64,000 bases of DNA from Pseudomonas antarctica (GTDB lineage: Bacteria; Pseudomonadota; Gammaproteobacteria; Pseudomonadales; Pseudomonadaceae), in NCBI RefSeq assembly GCF_001647715.1, contig NZ_CP015600.1:3410001-3474000 (forward strand), in the 5' to 3' direction. The position numbers and the translations under genes are program-made. This document shows positions 16,836 to 26,228 of the stretch, piece by piece. Every line of letters begins with the position of its first letter. Position 1 is the stretch's first letter. Below the pieces are notes generated by a model that made no database searches, had not been told where the DNA came from, and was given only the letters and a program-made list of their open reading frames with translations.

Positions 16836-18830
16836 ATGCCCCCAATTCGCTCTATCCAAACCCGCTATACCCTGTTCCTGGTGCTGTTCGTCCTGGTGCT
16901 ATTTGTACTGACTGTCGTGGGTATAGGCCAGTTGGTGGCACCCAAGCTGCAGCAAACGGAAGAGCAGGTGGTGCTCAACCGCGTCGCGGAGGTGGCCGAA
17001 CAGATCAAGGGCGAACTGAACAAGGTCCAGGCCCAGCAACGCAGCATCACCCAAACCATTCCCCTGCTCGACAGCGATGCCATCGACAAAGTCCTGCCCG
17101 GCCTGGTGGACCAGTACGGCGAGCTGAAAGTATTCGGAGGTGGCATCTGGCCGCTGCCTAACCAGCGTACGCCCGGGCGCAACAAGCACAGCACCTTCTG
17201 GCACCGCGATGCCTCGGGCAAGCTGGCCGTCAATACCTTCTGGAACAGCGACGCTGCGCCCAATTACTACGACCAGAGCTGGTACAAAGGCGGCCTCGCC
17301 TCGCCGCGCGGGCAATGCGCCTGGGCAGCCGCCTATAAAGACGATGCCAGCCAGGAGCCGCGCACCAATTGCGCCATGGCCATCCAGCGTGACGGCGCAG
17401 CCTATGGCGTCGCCACCATCGACGTGACCCTGGGGTTCTTCAATGACCTGGTGGCCAACAAGGAAAAAGACATCGGTGGGCAGATGCTGATCGTCGAGGG
17501 CGACGGCAAGATCATCAGCAACAGTTCGCGCATCAGCAGCCCCGTGGTGTTGAAGAACATCAGCGAACTGGCCGGCAACTCGGCGTTTGCCGCTCAGGTC
17601 AGCAAGGCCCTCGCCCATCGCGACCAGGGGCTGCAACGCGCTGAGTTCGACAACCAGGGCGTGGCCAGCACCTTCTATCTGCGTGCGATCGAAGGCACTC
17701 CATGGTTCCTCGCCACAGCCCTACCGACGGCGCTGATCACCGCCCAGCGTGATGACGTGCTCGGTAGCCTGGCCCTGCTGCAAATTCCCATGGTGCTCCT
17801 GCTGGTGCTGCTGGCGTTCTTTGCAATCCGCCAACTGGTGCAGCGCATGAAGTCGCTGAGAACCAATATCGAAGCACTGTCTGCCGGCGATGCCGACCTG
17901 ACGCGACGCATTACCATTCGTGCCGAAGATGAACTGGGCGCCATCGGCCACTCGGTGAACCACTTTATCGTCTACTTGCAGAACATGATCGGTGAGGTGA
18001 CCCAGGCCACGGGGGCCATGTCTTCCGGCCTTGAGCAGTTGCAAAAAACCTCGGCCCACACCAATCAGATCCTGGTCCGCCACGCCTCGGAGACCGATCA
18101 GACCGTCACCGCCATCACCGAAATGAGCTCCACCGCCGACACCGTCGCGCAAAACGCGGCCGAAACCGCCTCGTTTACCCAGCGCGCCAACGAGCATGCC
18201 GACCGCTCCCGCGTGGTCGTGGGCGAAGCGTCCAGCAGCGTCAGCGCCTTGATCGGCGAAGTCGCCAGCGCTACCCACACCGTGGAAAATATGCGCCAGG
18301 ATGCTGCGCGCATCACCGAAACCCTTGGCGTTATCGGCGCGATTGCCGGCCAGACCAACCTGTTGGCACTCAACGCCGCGATTGAAGCCGCCCGCGCCGG
18401 CGAGCAAGGCCGTGGTTTTGCGGTGGTGGCCGACGAAGTCCGGGCACTGGCCGCACGTACCCAGTCCAGCACCTCGCAGATCAATGAGATGCTGGCACGC
18501 CTGACTACCGGGGTGAGTTCGTCGGTGGCCGCCATGGAAAACACCCAGGCCAGCTGCCAATCGGCGGCAGATGCCACGGCACGGGTGAACACCGGGCTTG
18601 ACGAGATGGCGGGTTCGGTCAGCCATATCAACAACCTCAGCACCCAGATCGCCACGGCCGCCGAGCAGCAAAGCGCGGTGACCGAGGAGATCAACCGCAG
18701 CATGGTGCAGATCCGACATATGGTCGACGAGCTGGTGGAAAGTGGCCATGCCACTGAAACCAATACGCAAAGCCTGTTGAATGCCAATGGCCGGGTGATC
18801 GCGCTGATGAGTCGCTTCAAAGTCCGCTGA
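16836..18830 (+). CDS. Methyl-accepting chemotaxis protein with Cache sensor
   Basis: Transmembrane chemoreceptor, 664 residues, that signals to CheA/CheW. The order is: membrane segment (about 11-33), a large periplasmic dCache-like sensor (about 40-300, including [16 protein letters not shown]), a second membrane segment ([18 protein letters not shown]), HAMP ([19 protein letters not shown]) and the cytoplasmic hairpin whose tip carries the invariant [20 protein letters not shown] segment. The sensor contains two cysteines (GQCAWAA, RTNCAMA) that may form a disulfide. AAGGA stands before the ATG. The ligand cannot be told from sequence. It has its own transcription unit, after the terminator at 16703. 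Confidence 0.93.
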   Translation: MPPIRSIQTRYTLFLVLFVLVLFVLTVVGIGQLVAPKLQQTEEQVVLNRVAEVAEQIKGELNKVQAQQRSITQTIPLLDSDAIDKVLPGLVDQYGELKVFGGGIWPLPNQRTPGRNKHSTFWHRDASGKLAVNTFWNSDAAPNYYDQSWYKGGLASPRGQCAWAAAYKDDASQEPRTNCAMAIQRDGAAYGVATIDVTLGFFNDLVANKEKDIGGQMLIVEGDGKIISNSSRISSPVVLKNISELAGNSAFAAQVSKALAHRDQGLQRAEFDNQGVASTFYLRAIEGTPWFLATALPTALITAQRDDVLGSLALLQIPMVLLLVLLAFFAIRQLVQRMKSLRTNIEALSAGDADLTRRITIRAEDELGAIGHSVNHFIVYLQNMIGEVTQATGAMSSGLEQLQKTSAHTNQILVRHASETDQTVTAITEMSSTADTVAQNAAETASFTQRANEHADRSRVVVGEASSSVSALIGEVASATHTVENMRQDAARITETLGVIGAIAGQTNLLALNAAIEAARAGEQGRGFAVVADEVRALAARTQSSTSQINEMLARLTTGVSSSVAAMENTQASCQSAADATARVNTGLDEMAGSVSHINNLSTQIATAAEQQSAVTEEINRSMVQIRHMVDELVESGHATETNTQSLLNANGRVIALMSRFKVR

Positions 18831-18924
18831 TCATTTGCCTCAGTACTCCCGTGCAAAGCGCGGGAGTCGGACTATTCTGACAACTCCGATACGGTGCAAA
18901 AACTCGCCACACAGGAGGTGTGTC

Positions 18925-19383
18925 ATGCACGCTGCTGAGCCTTCGGTCCGCTTGGAGCAAATCAGTCAGGAACGCTTTATTCAGGCGCCTCCCGAGATCG
19001 TTTACGACTATGTGACCCAGCCTGATCGCTGGCACGAGTGGCACCCCACTTCTCTCAGCGCCGACACCGGGACCACCGGTTCACTTGCGCTCGGCGCGCG
19101 CTTTACCGAAATCATCGACTTGCTGGGCGTGCGCGTGCCCTTGAGTTATCGCGTGCAGGTAGCCTGCCGCCCCAGTGAATTCAAAACCGTCTTCACCTCC
19201 CTGGCCGTCGACGGCACCATTCACTATTTCTTGCAGGCCTATCGCGACGGCACCCTGTTCAAGCGCGTATTGACCTACGAGACCGAACTGCAGCTTGCCA
19301 CCTTGCATGAGCGTATGGTCGCTCTATCAACCATTGCGCTGGACCAGCTCAAACATCGGTTGGAAAACACCACCTCCGTATAA
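18925..19383 (+). CDS. SRPBCC (START-like) family protein
   Basis: The 152-residue protein has the polyketide cyclase/START helix-grip pattern: an early FIQAPPEIVYDYVTQPDRWHEWHP segment and a late amphipathic helix. Such proteins bind hydrophobic ligands in a central cavity; the ligand here is unknown. The ATG at 18925 has a strong AGGAGG site 5 nt upstream, and earlier in-frame codons do not. Confidence 0.8.
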   Translation: MHAAEPSVRLEQISQERFIQAPPEIVYDYVTQPDRWHEWHPTSLSADTGTTGSLALGARFTEIIDLLGVRVPLSYRVQVACRPSEFKTVFTSLAVDGTIHYFLQAYRDGTLFKRVLTYETELQLATLHERMVALSTIALDQLKHRLENTTSV

Positions 19384-19463
19384 TTTTGAAACATTACCAC
19401 CGCGTCCTGCTGGAAAAAGCAGGGAGAATGCCCGGCTTATTGCCCTGCATTCAGTGAGATCCC

Positions 19464-19910
19464 ATGAAAACCACCTTGCGACTGGCCCTGCTTTCAGCCC
19501 TGTTCACCACCACCCTGACGCAGGCTGCCGACCTGATTCCCATTGACGTACATCGCGATGCCAACTGCGGCTGCTGCAAAAAGTGGATCAGCCACCTCGA
19601 AAGCAACGGGTTCAAGGTCAATGACCATGTGGAAGCCGACATGAGCGCCGTCAAGCAGCGCCTGGGCGTAGCGCCGCGCCTGGGTTCGTGCCATACCGCG
19701 GTGATCGACGGCAAGTTCGTCGAAGGCCACGTGCCCGCCGAGCAGGTGCTGGCCCTGCGCAACCGCGACGACTTGCTGGGGATTGCAGCGCCAGGCATGC
19801 CCATGGGTTCACCGGGTATGGAAATGGACGGAATGAGCGATGCCTACCAGGTCATCGGCCTGACCCGGGAAGGTAAAGACGTGGTGGTGGCCGACTACCC
19901 GGCCCGTTGA
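19464..19910 (+). CDS. DUF411 metal-binding periplasmic protein
   Basis: Sec signal peptide (MKTTLRLALLSALFTTTLTQA) followed by a thioredoxin-like DUF411 domain. The motif NCGCCKKW (about residues 34-41), a second cysteine site GSCHTAV and a methionine-rich stretch GMPMGSPGMEMDGM suggest copper handling. DUF411 proteins are often found with copper-resistance genes (CopG type), but no copper genes flank this one. It is followed at 3 nt by the YqaA-like gene, so the two are co-transcribed. Confidence 0.88.
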   Translation: MKTTLRLALLSALFTTTLTQAADLIPIDVHRDANCGCCKKWISHLESNGFKVNDHVEADMSAVKQRLGVAPRLGSCHTAVIDGKFVEGHVPAEQVLALRNRDDLLGIAAPGMPMGSPGMEMDGMSDAYQVIGLTREGKDVVVADYPAR

Positions 19911-19913
19911 TTG

Positions 19914-20354
19914 ATGCTCGTCGGTTACCTGGGGCTGTTTTTCGCCGCCTTCGGGGCTGCCACGCTGTTGCCGATGCAATCGGAGGCGGTGCTGGTGGGC
20001 CTGTTGATCAGCGGGCATTACAGCCTGTGGGGGCTGCTCTGCATCGCCACCGTCGGCAATGTACTCGGCTCGGTGGTCAATTGGTGGCTGGGGCGCTCGG
20101 TTGAGCGCTTCCAGACACGGCGCTGGTTTCCGGTCAGCCCACGGCACCTGGAAAAGGCCCGCGCGCACTATCAGCGCTGGGGGCACTGGTCGTTGTTGCT
20201 CAGTTGGGTGCCCATTTTCGGCGACCCGCTGACCTTGGTGGCCGGGGTCATGCGCGAGCCGTTCTGGCGATTCCTGCTGCTGGTCACCGTTGCAAAAGGC
20301 GCCCGATACTGCGTACTGGCCCTGCTGACGGTGAACCACCTGGCAACCGCATAA
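19914..20354 (+). CDS. YqaA/DedA-like inner-membrane protein
   Basis: The 146-residue protein has four to five hydrophobic segments and the SNARE-associated/DedA-like pattern GNVLGSVVNWWLGRSVERF plus FGDPLTLVAGVMREPFWRFL. DedA-superfamily proteins are linked to lipid translocation and membrane homeostasis. YqaA itself is poorly characterised. The ATG at 19914 follows the DUF411 stop by 3 nt. Confidence 0.8.
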   Translation: MLVGYLGLFFAAFGAATLLPMQSEAVLVGLLISGHYSLWGLLCIATVGNVLGSVVNWWLGRSVERFQTRRWFPVSPRHLEKARAHYQRWGHWSLLLSWVPIFGDPLTLVAGVMREPFWRFLLLVTVAKGARYCVLALLTVNHLATA

Positions 20355-20478
20355 CCAGGGTTGAAAGCCTTCGACTGATCGCTACCGCAGCGCCGGCCTA
20401 TCTCGCCGCACTCCGTTAATCCTCGCTTAATCCCCTCGCCACAGCATCCGGACATTGTTGCCTTCGGAGCCTGACCCC

Positions 20479-21492
20479 ATGACGTTGATCCGTTCACTGT
20501 GCGCTGCCGGCCTGCTGCTGGGCAGCGCCCTTCCCGCTCTCGCAGCCACCGAAAGCCCTGCCTACGGGCCTGAGCTGCAAGGCTTCCAATACCCCTACCC
20601 GGTCGAACATTTCAACTTCCAGTCACAAGGTAAAACCTTGCAGATGGGGTATATGGACGTGCCCGCCAAGGGCAAGGCCAACGGGCGCACTGTGGTGTTG
20701 ATGCACGGCAAGAACTTCTGTGGCGCCACGTGGGATGAGTCGATAAAGGCCCTCAGCGCCGACGGGTATCGCGTGATTGCGCCGGACCAGATCGGCTTTT
20801 GCACCTCCAGCAAGCCGGATCACTACCAATACAGTTTCCAGCAATTGGCGATCAACACCCACCAACTGCTTGAACACCTCGGCATTCAAAAGGCCACCCT
20901 CGTCGGCCACTCCACGGGCGGCATGCTCGCCACCCGTTACGCGCTGCTCTATCCGGCGCAAACCGAGCAACTGGGGCTTGTGAACCCCATCGGCCTGGAA
21001 GATTGGAAAGCCCTGGGCGTGCCCTACCGCAGCGTCGACCAATGGTATGAGCGTGAGCTGAAACTCAGCGCCGACGGCATCCGCCACTATGAACTCAACA
21101 CCTATTACGTCGGGCGCTGGAAGCCTGAATACGAGCGCTGGGTCGACATGCTCGCCGGCTTGAATAAGGGGCCGGGGCATACCCAGGTCGCCTGGAACTC
21201 GGCGTTGATTTACGACATGATCTTCACCCAGCCGGTGTACTACGAGTTCAAGGACTTGCAGATGCCCACCCTGCTGCTGATCGGCACGGCCGACACCACC
21301 GCCATCGGCAGCGATATCGCACCGCCTGCGGTCAAGGCCAAGCTCGGTCACTACGACGTGCTCGGCAAACAAGTGGCCAAGCTGATCCCCCACGCCACCC
21401 TGGTTGAATTCCCGGGCCTGGGGCATGCACCACAGATGGAAGAACCGGCTCGGTTTCACAAAGCGCTGTTGCAGGGCTTGAACGCCCTTTAA
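20479..21492 (+). CDS. Exported alpha/beta hydrolase
   Basis: The 337-residue protein has a Sec signal peptide (LCAAGLLLGSALPALAA) and an alpha/beta hydrolase fold. The oxyanion region is LMHGKNFCGATWDE, the nucleophile elbow GHSTGG (Ser145), and the catalytic histidine GLGHAPQMEEP near the end. It acts in the periplasm or outside, probably as an esterase or C-C/epoxide-type hydrolase; the substrate is unknown. GGAG lies 10 nt before the ATG at 20479. The next gene begins 26 nt on. Confidence 0.88.
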   Translation: MTLIRSLCAAGLLLGSALPALAATESPAYGPELQGFQYPYPVEHFNFQSQGKTLQMGYMDVPAKGKANGRTVVLMHGKNFCGATWDESIKALSADGYRVIAPDQIGFCTSSKPDHYQYSFQQLAINTHQLLEHLGIQKATLVGHSTGGMLATRYALLYPAQTEQLGLVNPIGLEDWKALGVPYRSVDQWYERELKLSADGIRHYELNTYYVGRWKPEYERWVDMLAGLNKGPGHTQVAWNSALIYDMIFTQPVYYEFKDLQMPTLLLIGTADTTAIGSDIAPPAVKAKLGHYDVLGKQVAKLIPHATLVEFPGLGHAPQMEEPARFHKALLQGLNAL

Positions 21493-21518
21493 TCCAACCT
21501 TTTTCGAGGCACTCGTGA

Positions 21519-22472
21519 ATGTCGGTACAGATCGCAGTCATTGATGATTGGCAAAATGTGGCCAGTGGCGTAGTGGATTGGTCGGTTCTTGCATCAGTCG
21601 GCGAAGTGCATTTTCTTCACGACTACCCGGCGGATACCGCCACGATGGTCGAGCGTTTGAAGGGGTTCGAGGTTATTTGCATTATGCGCGAGCGCTCCAC
21701 CTTCGATAAAGCCCTGCTGCAAGGTTTGCCCAATCTGAAACTGCTGGTGACCGGCGGCATGCGCAATGCCGCCATCGACATCCCTGCCGCCAAGGCGCTG
21801 GGCATCCAGGTCTGTGGCACCGACAGCTATAAGCAGGCGGCGCCGGAACTGACCTGGGCATTGATCATGGCCTCTACCCGCAACCTGCTGGCCGAAGCCA
21901 ACTCGCTGCGAGAGGGTGGATGGCAGGTTGGCCTGGGTGGTGATCTGTATGGCAAAACCCTGGGCGTGCTCGGGCTGGGCAGCATTGGCCAGAAGGTCGC
22001 GCAGTTTGCCCAGGTGTTCGGCATGCGGGTGATTGCCTGGAGTGAAAACCTCACCCCTGAACGTGCTGCCGAGTCAGGCGTCACCTGGGTCAGCAAGCGT
22101 GAACTGTTTGAGCAGGCGGATATCCTGACCGTACACCTCGTACTCAGCGATCGCAGTCGCGGCCTGGTGGATGCCCAGGCATTGAGCTGGATGAAACCGA
22201 GCGCGCGCCTGGTCAATACGGCGCGCGGGCCGATTGTGGATGAGCAGGCCCTGGTGCAGGCGCTGCAAGCGGGTCGATTGGCGGGGGCTGCCCTGGACGT
22301 ATATGGCGAAGAGCCGCTACCGGCTGATCATCCGTTCCGCCGTTTGCCGAATGTCTTGGCGACCCCTCATGTCGGTTATGTGAGCGAGCAGAATTATCGG
22401 CAGTTCTATCAGCAGATGATCGAGGATATTCAGGCGTGGGCAAAAGCCGCGCCCATTCGCGTGCTTGGCTGA
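21519..22472 (+). CDS. D-isomer-specific 2-hydroxyacid dehydrogenase family protein
   Basis: NAD(P)-dependent dehydrogenase, 317 residues. The dinucleotide fold is seen at GVLGLGSIGQKVAQFA (about residues 149-164). The catalytic set is Arg in LVNTARGPIVDEQA, Glu in YGEEPLPADHPF and His in LATPHVGYVSEQNY. It resembles phosphoglycerate/2-hydroxyacid dehydrogenases of the SerA/GhrA family, but the exact substrate is undecided. A hairpin follows at 22535. Confidence 0.93.
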   Translation: MSVQIAVIDDWQNVASGVVDWSVLASVGEVHFLHDYPADTATMVERLKGFEVICIMRERSTFDKALLQGLPNLKLLVTGGMRNAAIDIPAAKALGIQVCGTDSYKQAAPELTWALIMASTRNLLAEANSLREGGWQVGLGGDLYGKTLGVLGLGSIGQKVAQFAQVFGMRVIAWSENLTPERAAESGVTWVSKRELFEQADILTVHLVLSDRSRGLVDAQALSWMKPSARLVNTARGPIVDEQALVQALQAGRLAGAALDVYGEEPLPADHPFRRLPNVLATPHVGYVSEQNYRQFYQQMIEDIQAWAKAAPIRVLG

Positions 22473-22534
22473 CGCACCAATCGAGGGCATACGCACTCCT
22501 GTGGAGAGCGGACTTGCTCCCTCGCTACAACCAC

Positions 22535-22559
22535 CGCGCTGATCCCCTCAATCAGCGCG
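22535..22559 (+). terminator. Probable terminator after the hydroxyacid dehydrogenase gene
   Basis: A 9-bp perfect stem (CGCGCTGAT / ATCAGCGCG) with a 7-nt loop, followed by a weak T-containing tail. The rest of the 434-nt gap (22473-22906) before glgA is AT-richer. It should hold the glgA promoter and contains a degenerate half of a REP palindrome near 22499-22530. Confidence 0.6.
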
Positions 22560-22906
22560 CGTTTCAAACCTTGCATATCGTTACAACTTTTTTGTCCTAC
22601 AAAATTCCCACATAAACCGTACAGGCTCTGGGATCTCGCCTAGACTCATGACCGATGGGTCCGTTCCAAAACAAAAACCCCGCAAAAAATCGAAACTTTC
22701 CAACTCTGCCATAGGTCCAGTTTTTAAGGGAGGCGAGTGCACGCGGCTCACACCAAATGCCCGTCCATCCAATCTTTTTCAGCAATGAGTGCAACTGGCA
22801 TACGCCTTGCCAGTTTGTACAGTGCTTGTGCGCCTGGCCGCAGGATGTGGCCAATCGGAGCCGATGGCAGCGGGCCATTAGCCAACCAAATATGTGGGAG
22901 AGAACT

Positions 22907-24463
22907 ATGATCAGTGCCGCTGTAGATACTCAGGGAGAGCGTTTTAGTCAGCCGGCAGGGGGACCGACTACGTTGGCCGACCTGCCCAACACTGTGCGGC
23001 CGATCGTGAGTCAGAACCCTAATCGCAAGAAAGTCCTGTTTGTGACCTCGGAATTCGCCGACCTGGTCAAAACCGGCGGCCTGGGCGACGTGTCCGCCGC
23101 CCTGCCCCGCGCCATGGCCCACCTGCATGATGTGCGGGTGTTGATTCCGGGCTATCCGCAGGTGATGGAAAGCGACAACCCGATCCATATCATCGGCGAG
23201 CTGGGCGGTCACGCTGCATTGCCGCCCTGCAAGATCGGGCGCATGGACCTCAAGGACGGTCTGGTCATCTACGTATTGATCTGCCCTGAGCTCTATGAGC
23301 GTGAAGGTACGCCGTACGGCGCCAATAACGGCCGTGACTGGCCGGACAACCATATTCGCTTCGCCCGCCTGGGCCTGGCCGCCGCCGACATCGCCGCCAA
23401 CCTGGCACAGATCCACTGGTGCCCTGACCTGGTGCATGCCCACGACTGGCCTGCCGGGCTGGCGCCTGCCTATATGCACTGGCGCGGGTCGCGTACGCCT
23501 ACCCTGTTCACCATTCATAACCTCGCCTATCAAGGTGTGGTCAGCCTGGCCTCCACGCCTGAGCTGGGTATCCCGCCGCATGCCCTGCAACAGGAAGGCA
23601 TGGAGTTCTACGGCAAAATGTCATTCCTCAAGGCGGGCATGGCGTACTCCAGCCATATCACCACCGTGAGCGCGACCTACGCCCAGGAAATCACCACCCC
23701 GGAATTCGGCTGTGGCCTTGATGGTTTCCTGGCCAGCAAGACCCAGCAAGGTCTGCTCAGCGGCATTCCCAATGGTATCGATGAAAGCTGGGAAACCTCT
23801 ACCGACACGCACCTGACCCATAACTTCAATATCGGTGACTGGGAAGGCAAAGGCATTAACGCCGCCCACGTGCGTGAGTTGTTCGGCCTGGCCGACTCCA
23901 CCGGTCCACTGTTCGCTGTGGTCTCGCGCCTGGTGTATCAAAAAGGCCTGGACCTCACCGAAGCGGTCAGCAGTTATATCGTCGAAAACGGTGGCCAAAT
24001 CGCGATTATCGGCCGCGGCGAGCCGGAAGAAGAGCAAGCCATGCGTGAACTGGCCTTGCGCTTCCCCGGCCAAATCGGCGTACGCATCGGCTTCAACGAA
24101 ACAGATGCGCGGCGCATGTTCGCTGGCAGCGACTTCCTGCTGATGCCTTCGCGCTATGAACCGTGCGGCCTGAGCCAGATGTACGCGCAACGCTTCGGCT
24201 CGTTGCCGGTGGCGCGCAATACCGGCGGCCTGGCGGACACCATTGAAAATGGCGTCACCGGGTTCCTGTTCAATGAATCCACCGCACAGAGCTACGAAGA
24301 AGCGTTGAGCCGCGCGTTCAGGGTATTTGCCAACAAAGGCCTGCTCAATGCCATGCGCAGCCGCGCCATGACTCAACCTTTCAACTGGTGCCAGGCGGTA
24401 GAACCCTACGCCGAACTGTACGAACAGCTTGTCGCCAAGGCGCTGGGGAAATCGGCTAAATAA
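22907..24463 (+). CDS. glgA: Glycogen synthase (GT5)
   Basis: Transfers glucose from ADP-glucose onto the growing alpha-1,4-glucan. The ADP-glucose site KTGGLGDVSAALP is at residues 55-67, and the C-terminal GT-B motif MPSRYEPCGLSQMYAQRFGSLPVARNTGGLADT is intact. KTGGL lies about 40 residues further in than in E. coli GlgA, so an extra N-terminal tail is present. The ATG at 22907 is chosen for its GGGAGAG site; an in-frame start 150 nt upstream has no site. It heads the glgA-treZ-malQ-treY run and is followed by treZ at 19 nt. Confidence 0.95.
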   Translation: MISAAVDTQGERFSQPAGGPTTLADLPNTVRPIVSQNPNRKKVLFVTSEFADLVKTGGLGDVSAALPRAMAHLHDVRVLIPGYPQVMESDNPIHIIGELGGHAALPPCKIGRMDLKDGLVIYVLICPELYEREGTPYGANNGRDWPDNHIRFARLGLAAADIAANLAQIHWCPDLVHAHDWPAGLAPAYMHWRGSRTPTLFTIHNLAYQGVVSLASTPELGIPPHALQQEGMEFYGKMSFLKAGMAYSSHITTVSATYAQEITTPEFGCGLDGFLASKTQQGLLSGIPNGIDESWETSTDTHLTHNFNIGDWEGKGINAAHVRELFGLADSTGPLFAVVSRLVYQKGLDLTEAVSSYIVENGGQIAIIGRGEPEEEQAMRELALRFPGQIGVRIGFNETDARRMFAGSDFLLMPSRYEPCGLSQMYAQRFGSLPVARNTGGLADTIENGVTGFLFNESTAQSYEEALSRAFRVFANKGLLNAMRSRAMTQPFNWCQAVEPYAELYEQLVAKALGKSAK

Positions 24464-24482
24464 TCAAGGGAGGGCTTCATAG

Positions 24483-26228
24483 ATGCCGTCACGGAATCTG
24501 GAAACCTGGCCCCACGGCGCAATCATGTTGGACGCGCAACACACGCGTTTTGCCTTGTGGGCGCCAGACGCGTTTTATGTCAGCGTTGAATTGGAAGACG
24601 GCAAGTCCATTGCCATGCTGCCCCAGGCCGATGGCTGGTTTGAGGTAGAGGTGAAGTGCCCGGCGGGCACTCACTACCGCTACAACATCGACGGCGAAAC
24701 GGATGTTCCCGATCCGGCGTCCAGGGCTCAAGCTGCGGATGTGCATGGCTGGAGCGTCGTCGTCGACCCGCTCGCCTATCAATGGCGACACAGCAACTGG
24801 CAAGGCCGCCCCTGGCATGAGGCCGTGATTTACGAGCTGCATGTTGGCGTATTGGGGGGCTACGCTGCTGTTGAAAAGCAACTGCCGCGCCTCGCCGAAC
24901 TCGGCGTTACCGCGATTGAACTGATGCCCTTGGCGCAATTTCCCGGCGAGCGCAATTGGGGCTACGACGGGGTTCTGCCCTACGCGCCCCAATCTTCCTA
25001 TGGCTCCCCCGAACAGCTCAAGGCGCTGATCGACAGCGCACACGAGCATGGCCTGGCCGTGATCCTCGATGTGGTCTACAACCACTTCGGCCCCGATGGC
25101 AATTACCTGGGCCAATACGCCAAAGGCTTCTTCCAGGAAGAAGTGCACACGCCCTGGGGCGCAGGCATTGATTTTGATCGCCGGGAAGTCCGCGACTTCT
25201 TCCTCGACAACGCGTTGATGTGGCTGCTGGAATACCGCTTCGATGGCCTGCGCCTGGATGCGGTACACGCCATCGACAACCCGGGGTTCCTCAAGCAATT
25301 GGCACATCGGGTTCGCCAGCAGGTGGACACCGGCCGTCATGTCTGGTTGGTATTGGAAAACGAACTCAACCAGGCCAGCCTGTTAAAGCACGATTTCGAT
25401 GCGCAATGGAACGATGACTTCCATAACGTCCTGCACGTATTGCTGACCGGCGAAACCGACGCCTACTACAGCGACTTCGCAGAAAACCCTACCGAGAAAC
25501 TGGCGCGCTGCCTGGGCGAAGGTTTTATCTATCAAGGCCAGACCACACGCCATGGTCATGAGCGCGGCGAACCCAGTGGTGAGCTGCCACCGAGCGCCTT
25601 CGTGGCGTTTTTGCAGAACCACGACCAGATCGGCAACCGCGCCTTGGGCGAACGCCTGCACCAGCTCTGCTCGCCCCAGGCACTTAAGGCGGCGACCACC
25701 TTGCTGCTCATGTCGCCGATGATCCCACTGATGTTCATGGGCGATGAGACCAACGCCAGCGAACCGTTTCTGTTTTTCACTGACCACCATGGCGAACTGG
25801 CGCAAGCGGTGCGCGAAGGTCGGCGCAACGAGTTTGCCGACTTCGCCGCCTTTGCTGACCCCGAACGACGCGAACGCATCCCCGACCCGAATGCCCTGCC
25901 GACCTTCCTGCAATCGGCGCCCAGCTTTACCGAGAACTCGCACGCCCAGCTCTACCGCCAGCTGCTGAGCCTGCGCCACCTGCATATCGTGCCGCATTTG
26001 CCGGGGAGCATTCCCCTCGGCGCACAGGTGCTGGCTGAAGGCGCCGTGACTGCGCGTTGGCGCCTGGGTAACGGTAGCGTGTTGCAGATTGACTTGAACC
26101 TGAGTGCCACACCGCTGGATCACCCCGCGCCGCGCCACCTGTTATTCGAAACGCATGCCACTGATGAGGCGCACCTGCCGCCGTTCAGCGCACGCGTCGC
26201 CTTATCCCCTGTTGGAGAGCACCTTTGA
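24483..26228 (+). CDS. treZ: Malto-oligosyltrehalose trehalohydrolase
   Basis: GH13 enzyme that releases trehalose from the malto-oligosyltrehalose made by TreY. The 581-residue protein has an N-terminal CBM48-like beta domain (TRFALWAPDAFYVSVELEDG) and a catalytic barrel. Barrel motifs are DVVYNHFGPDGNYL, the nucleophile in FDGLRLDAVHAI (about Asp259), the acid near VLENELN (about Glu292) and FLQNHDQIGNRA. A GGGAGGG ribosome-binding site precedes the ATG. The 3' end overlaps malQ by 4 nt (TTGA). Confidence 0.95.
   Translation: MPSRNLETWPHGAIMLDAQHTRFALWAPDAFYVSVELEDGKSIAMLPQADGWFEVEVKCPAGTHYRYNIDGETDVPDPASRAQAADVHGWSVVVDPLAYQWRHSNWQGRPWHEAVIYELHVGVLGGYAAVEKQLPRLAELGVTAIELMPLAQFPGERNWGYDGVLPYAPQSSYGSPEQLKALIDSAHEHGLAVILDVVYNHFGPDGNYLGQYAKGFFQEEVHTPWGAGIDFDRREVRDFFLDNALMWLLEYRFDGLRLDAVHAIDNPGFLKQLAHRVRQQVDTGRHVWLVLENELNQASLLKHDFDAQWNDDFHNVLHVLLTGETDAYYSDFAENPTEKLARCLGEGFIYQGQTTRHGHERGEPSGELPPSAFVAFLQNHDQIGNRALGERLHQLCSPQALKAATTLLLMSPMIPLMFMGDETNASEPFLFFTDHHGELAQAVREGRRNEFADFAAFADPERRERIPDPNALPTFLQSAPSFTENSHAQLYRQLLSLRHLHIVPHLPGSIPLGAQVLAEGAVTARWRLGNGSVLQIDLNLSATPLDHPAPRHLLFETHATDEAHLPPFSARVALSPVGEHL

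Noticed and set aside
18845..18867. 7-bp hairpin after the first chemoreceptor gene
   Set aside because: Short stem and no T-run; termination not supported well enough.
22499..22530. GTGGAGAGCGGACTTGCTCC segment resembling a REP arm
   Set aside because: Only a degenerate half-site with no matching arm; not listed as a repeat of its own.
22610..22700. CTAGACT box before glgA resembling an RpoS -10 element
   Set aside because: The match is short and no supporting -35 or mapped start exists; too weak to annotate.
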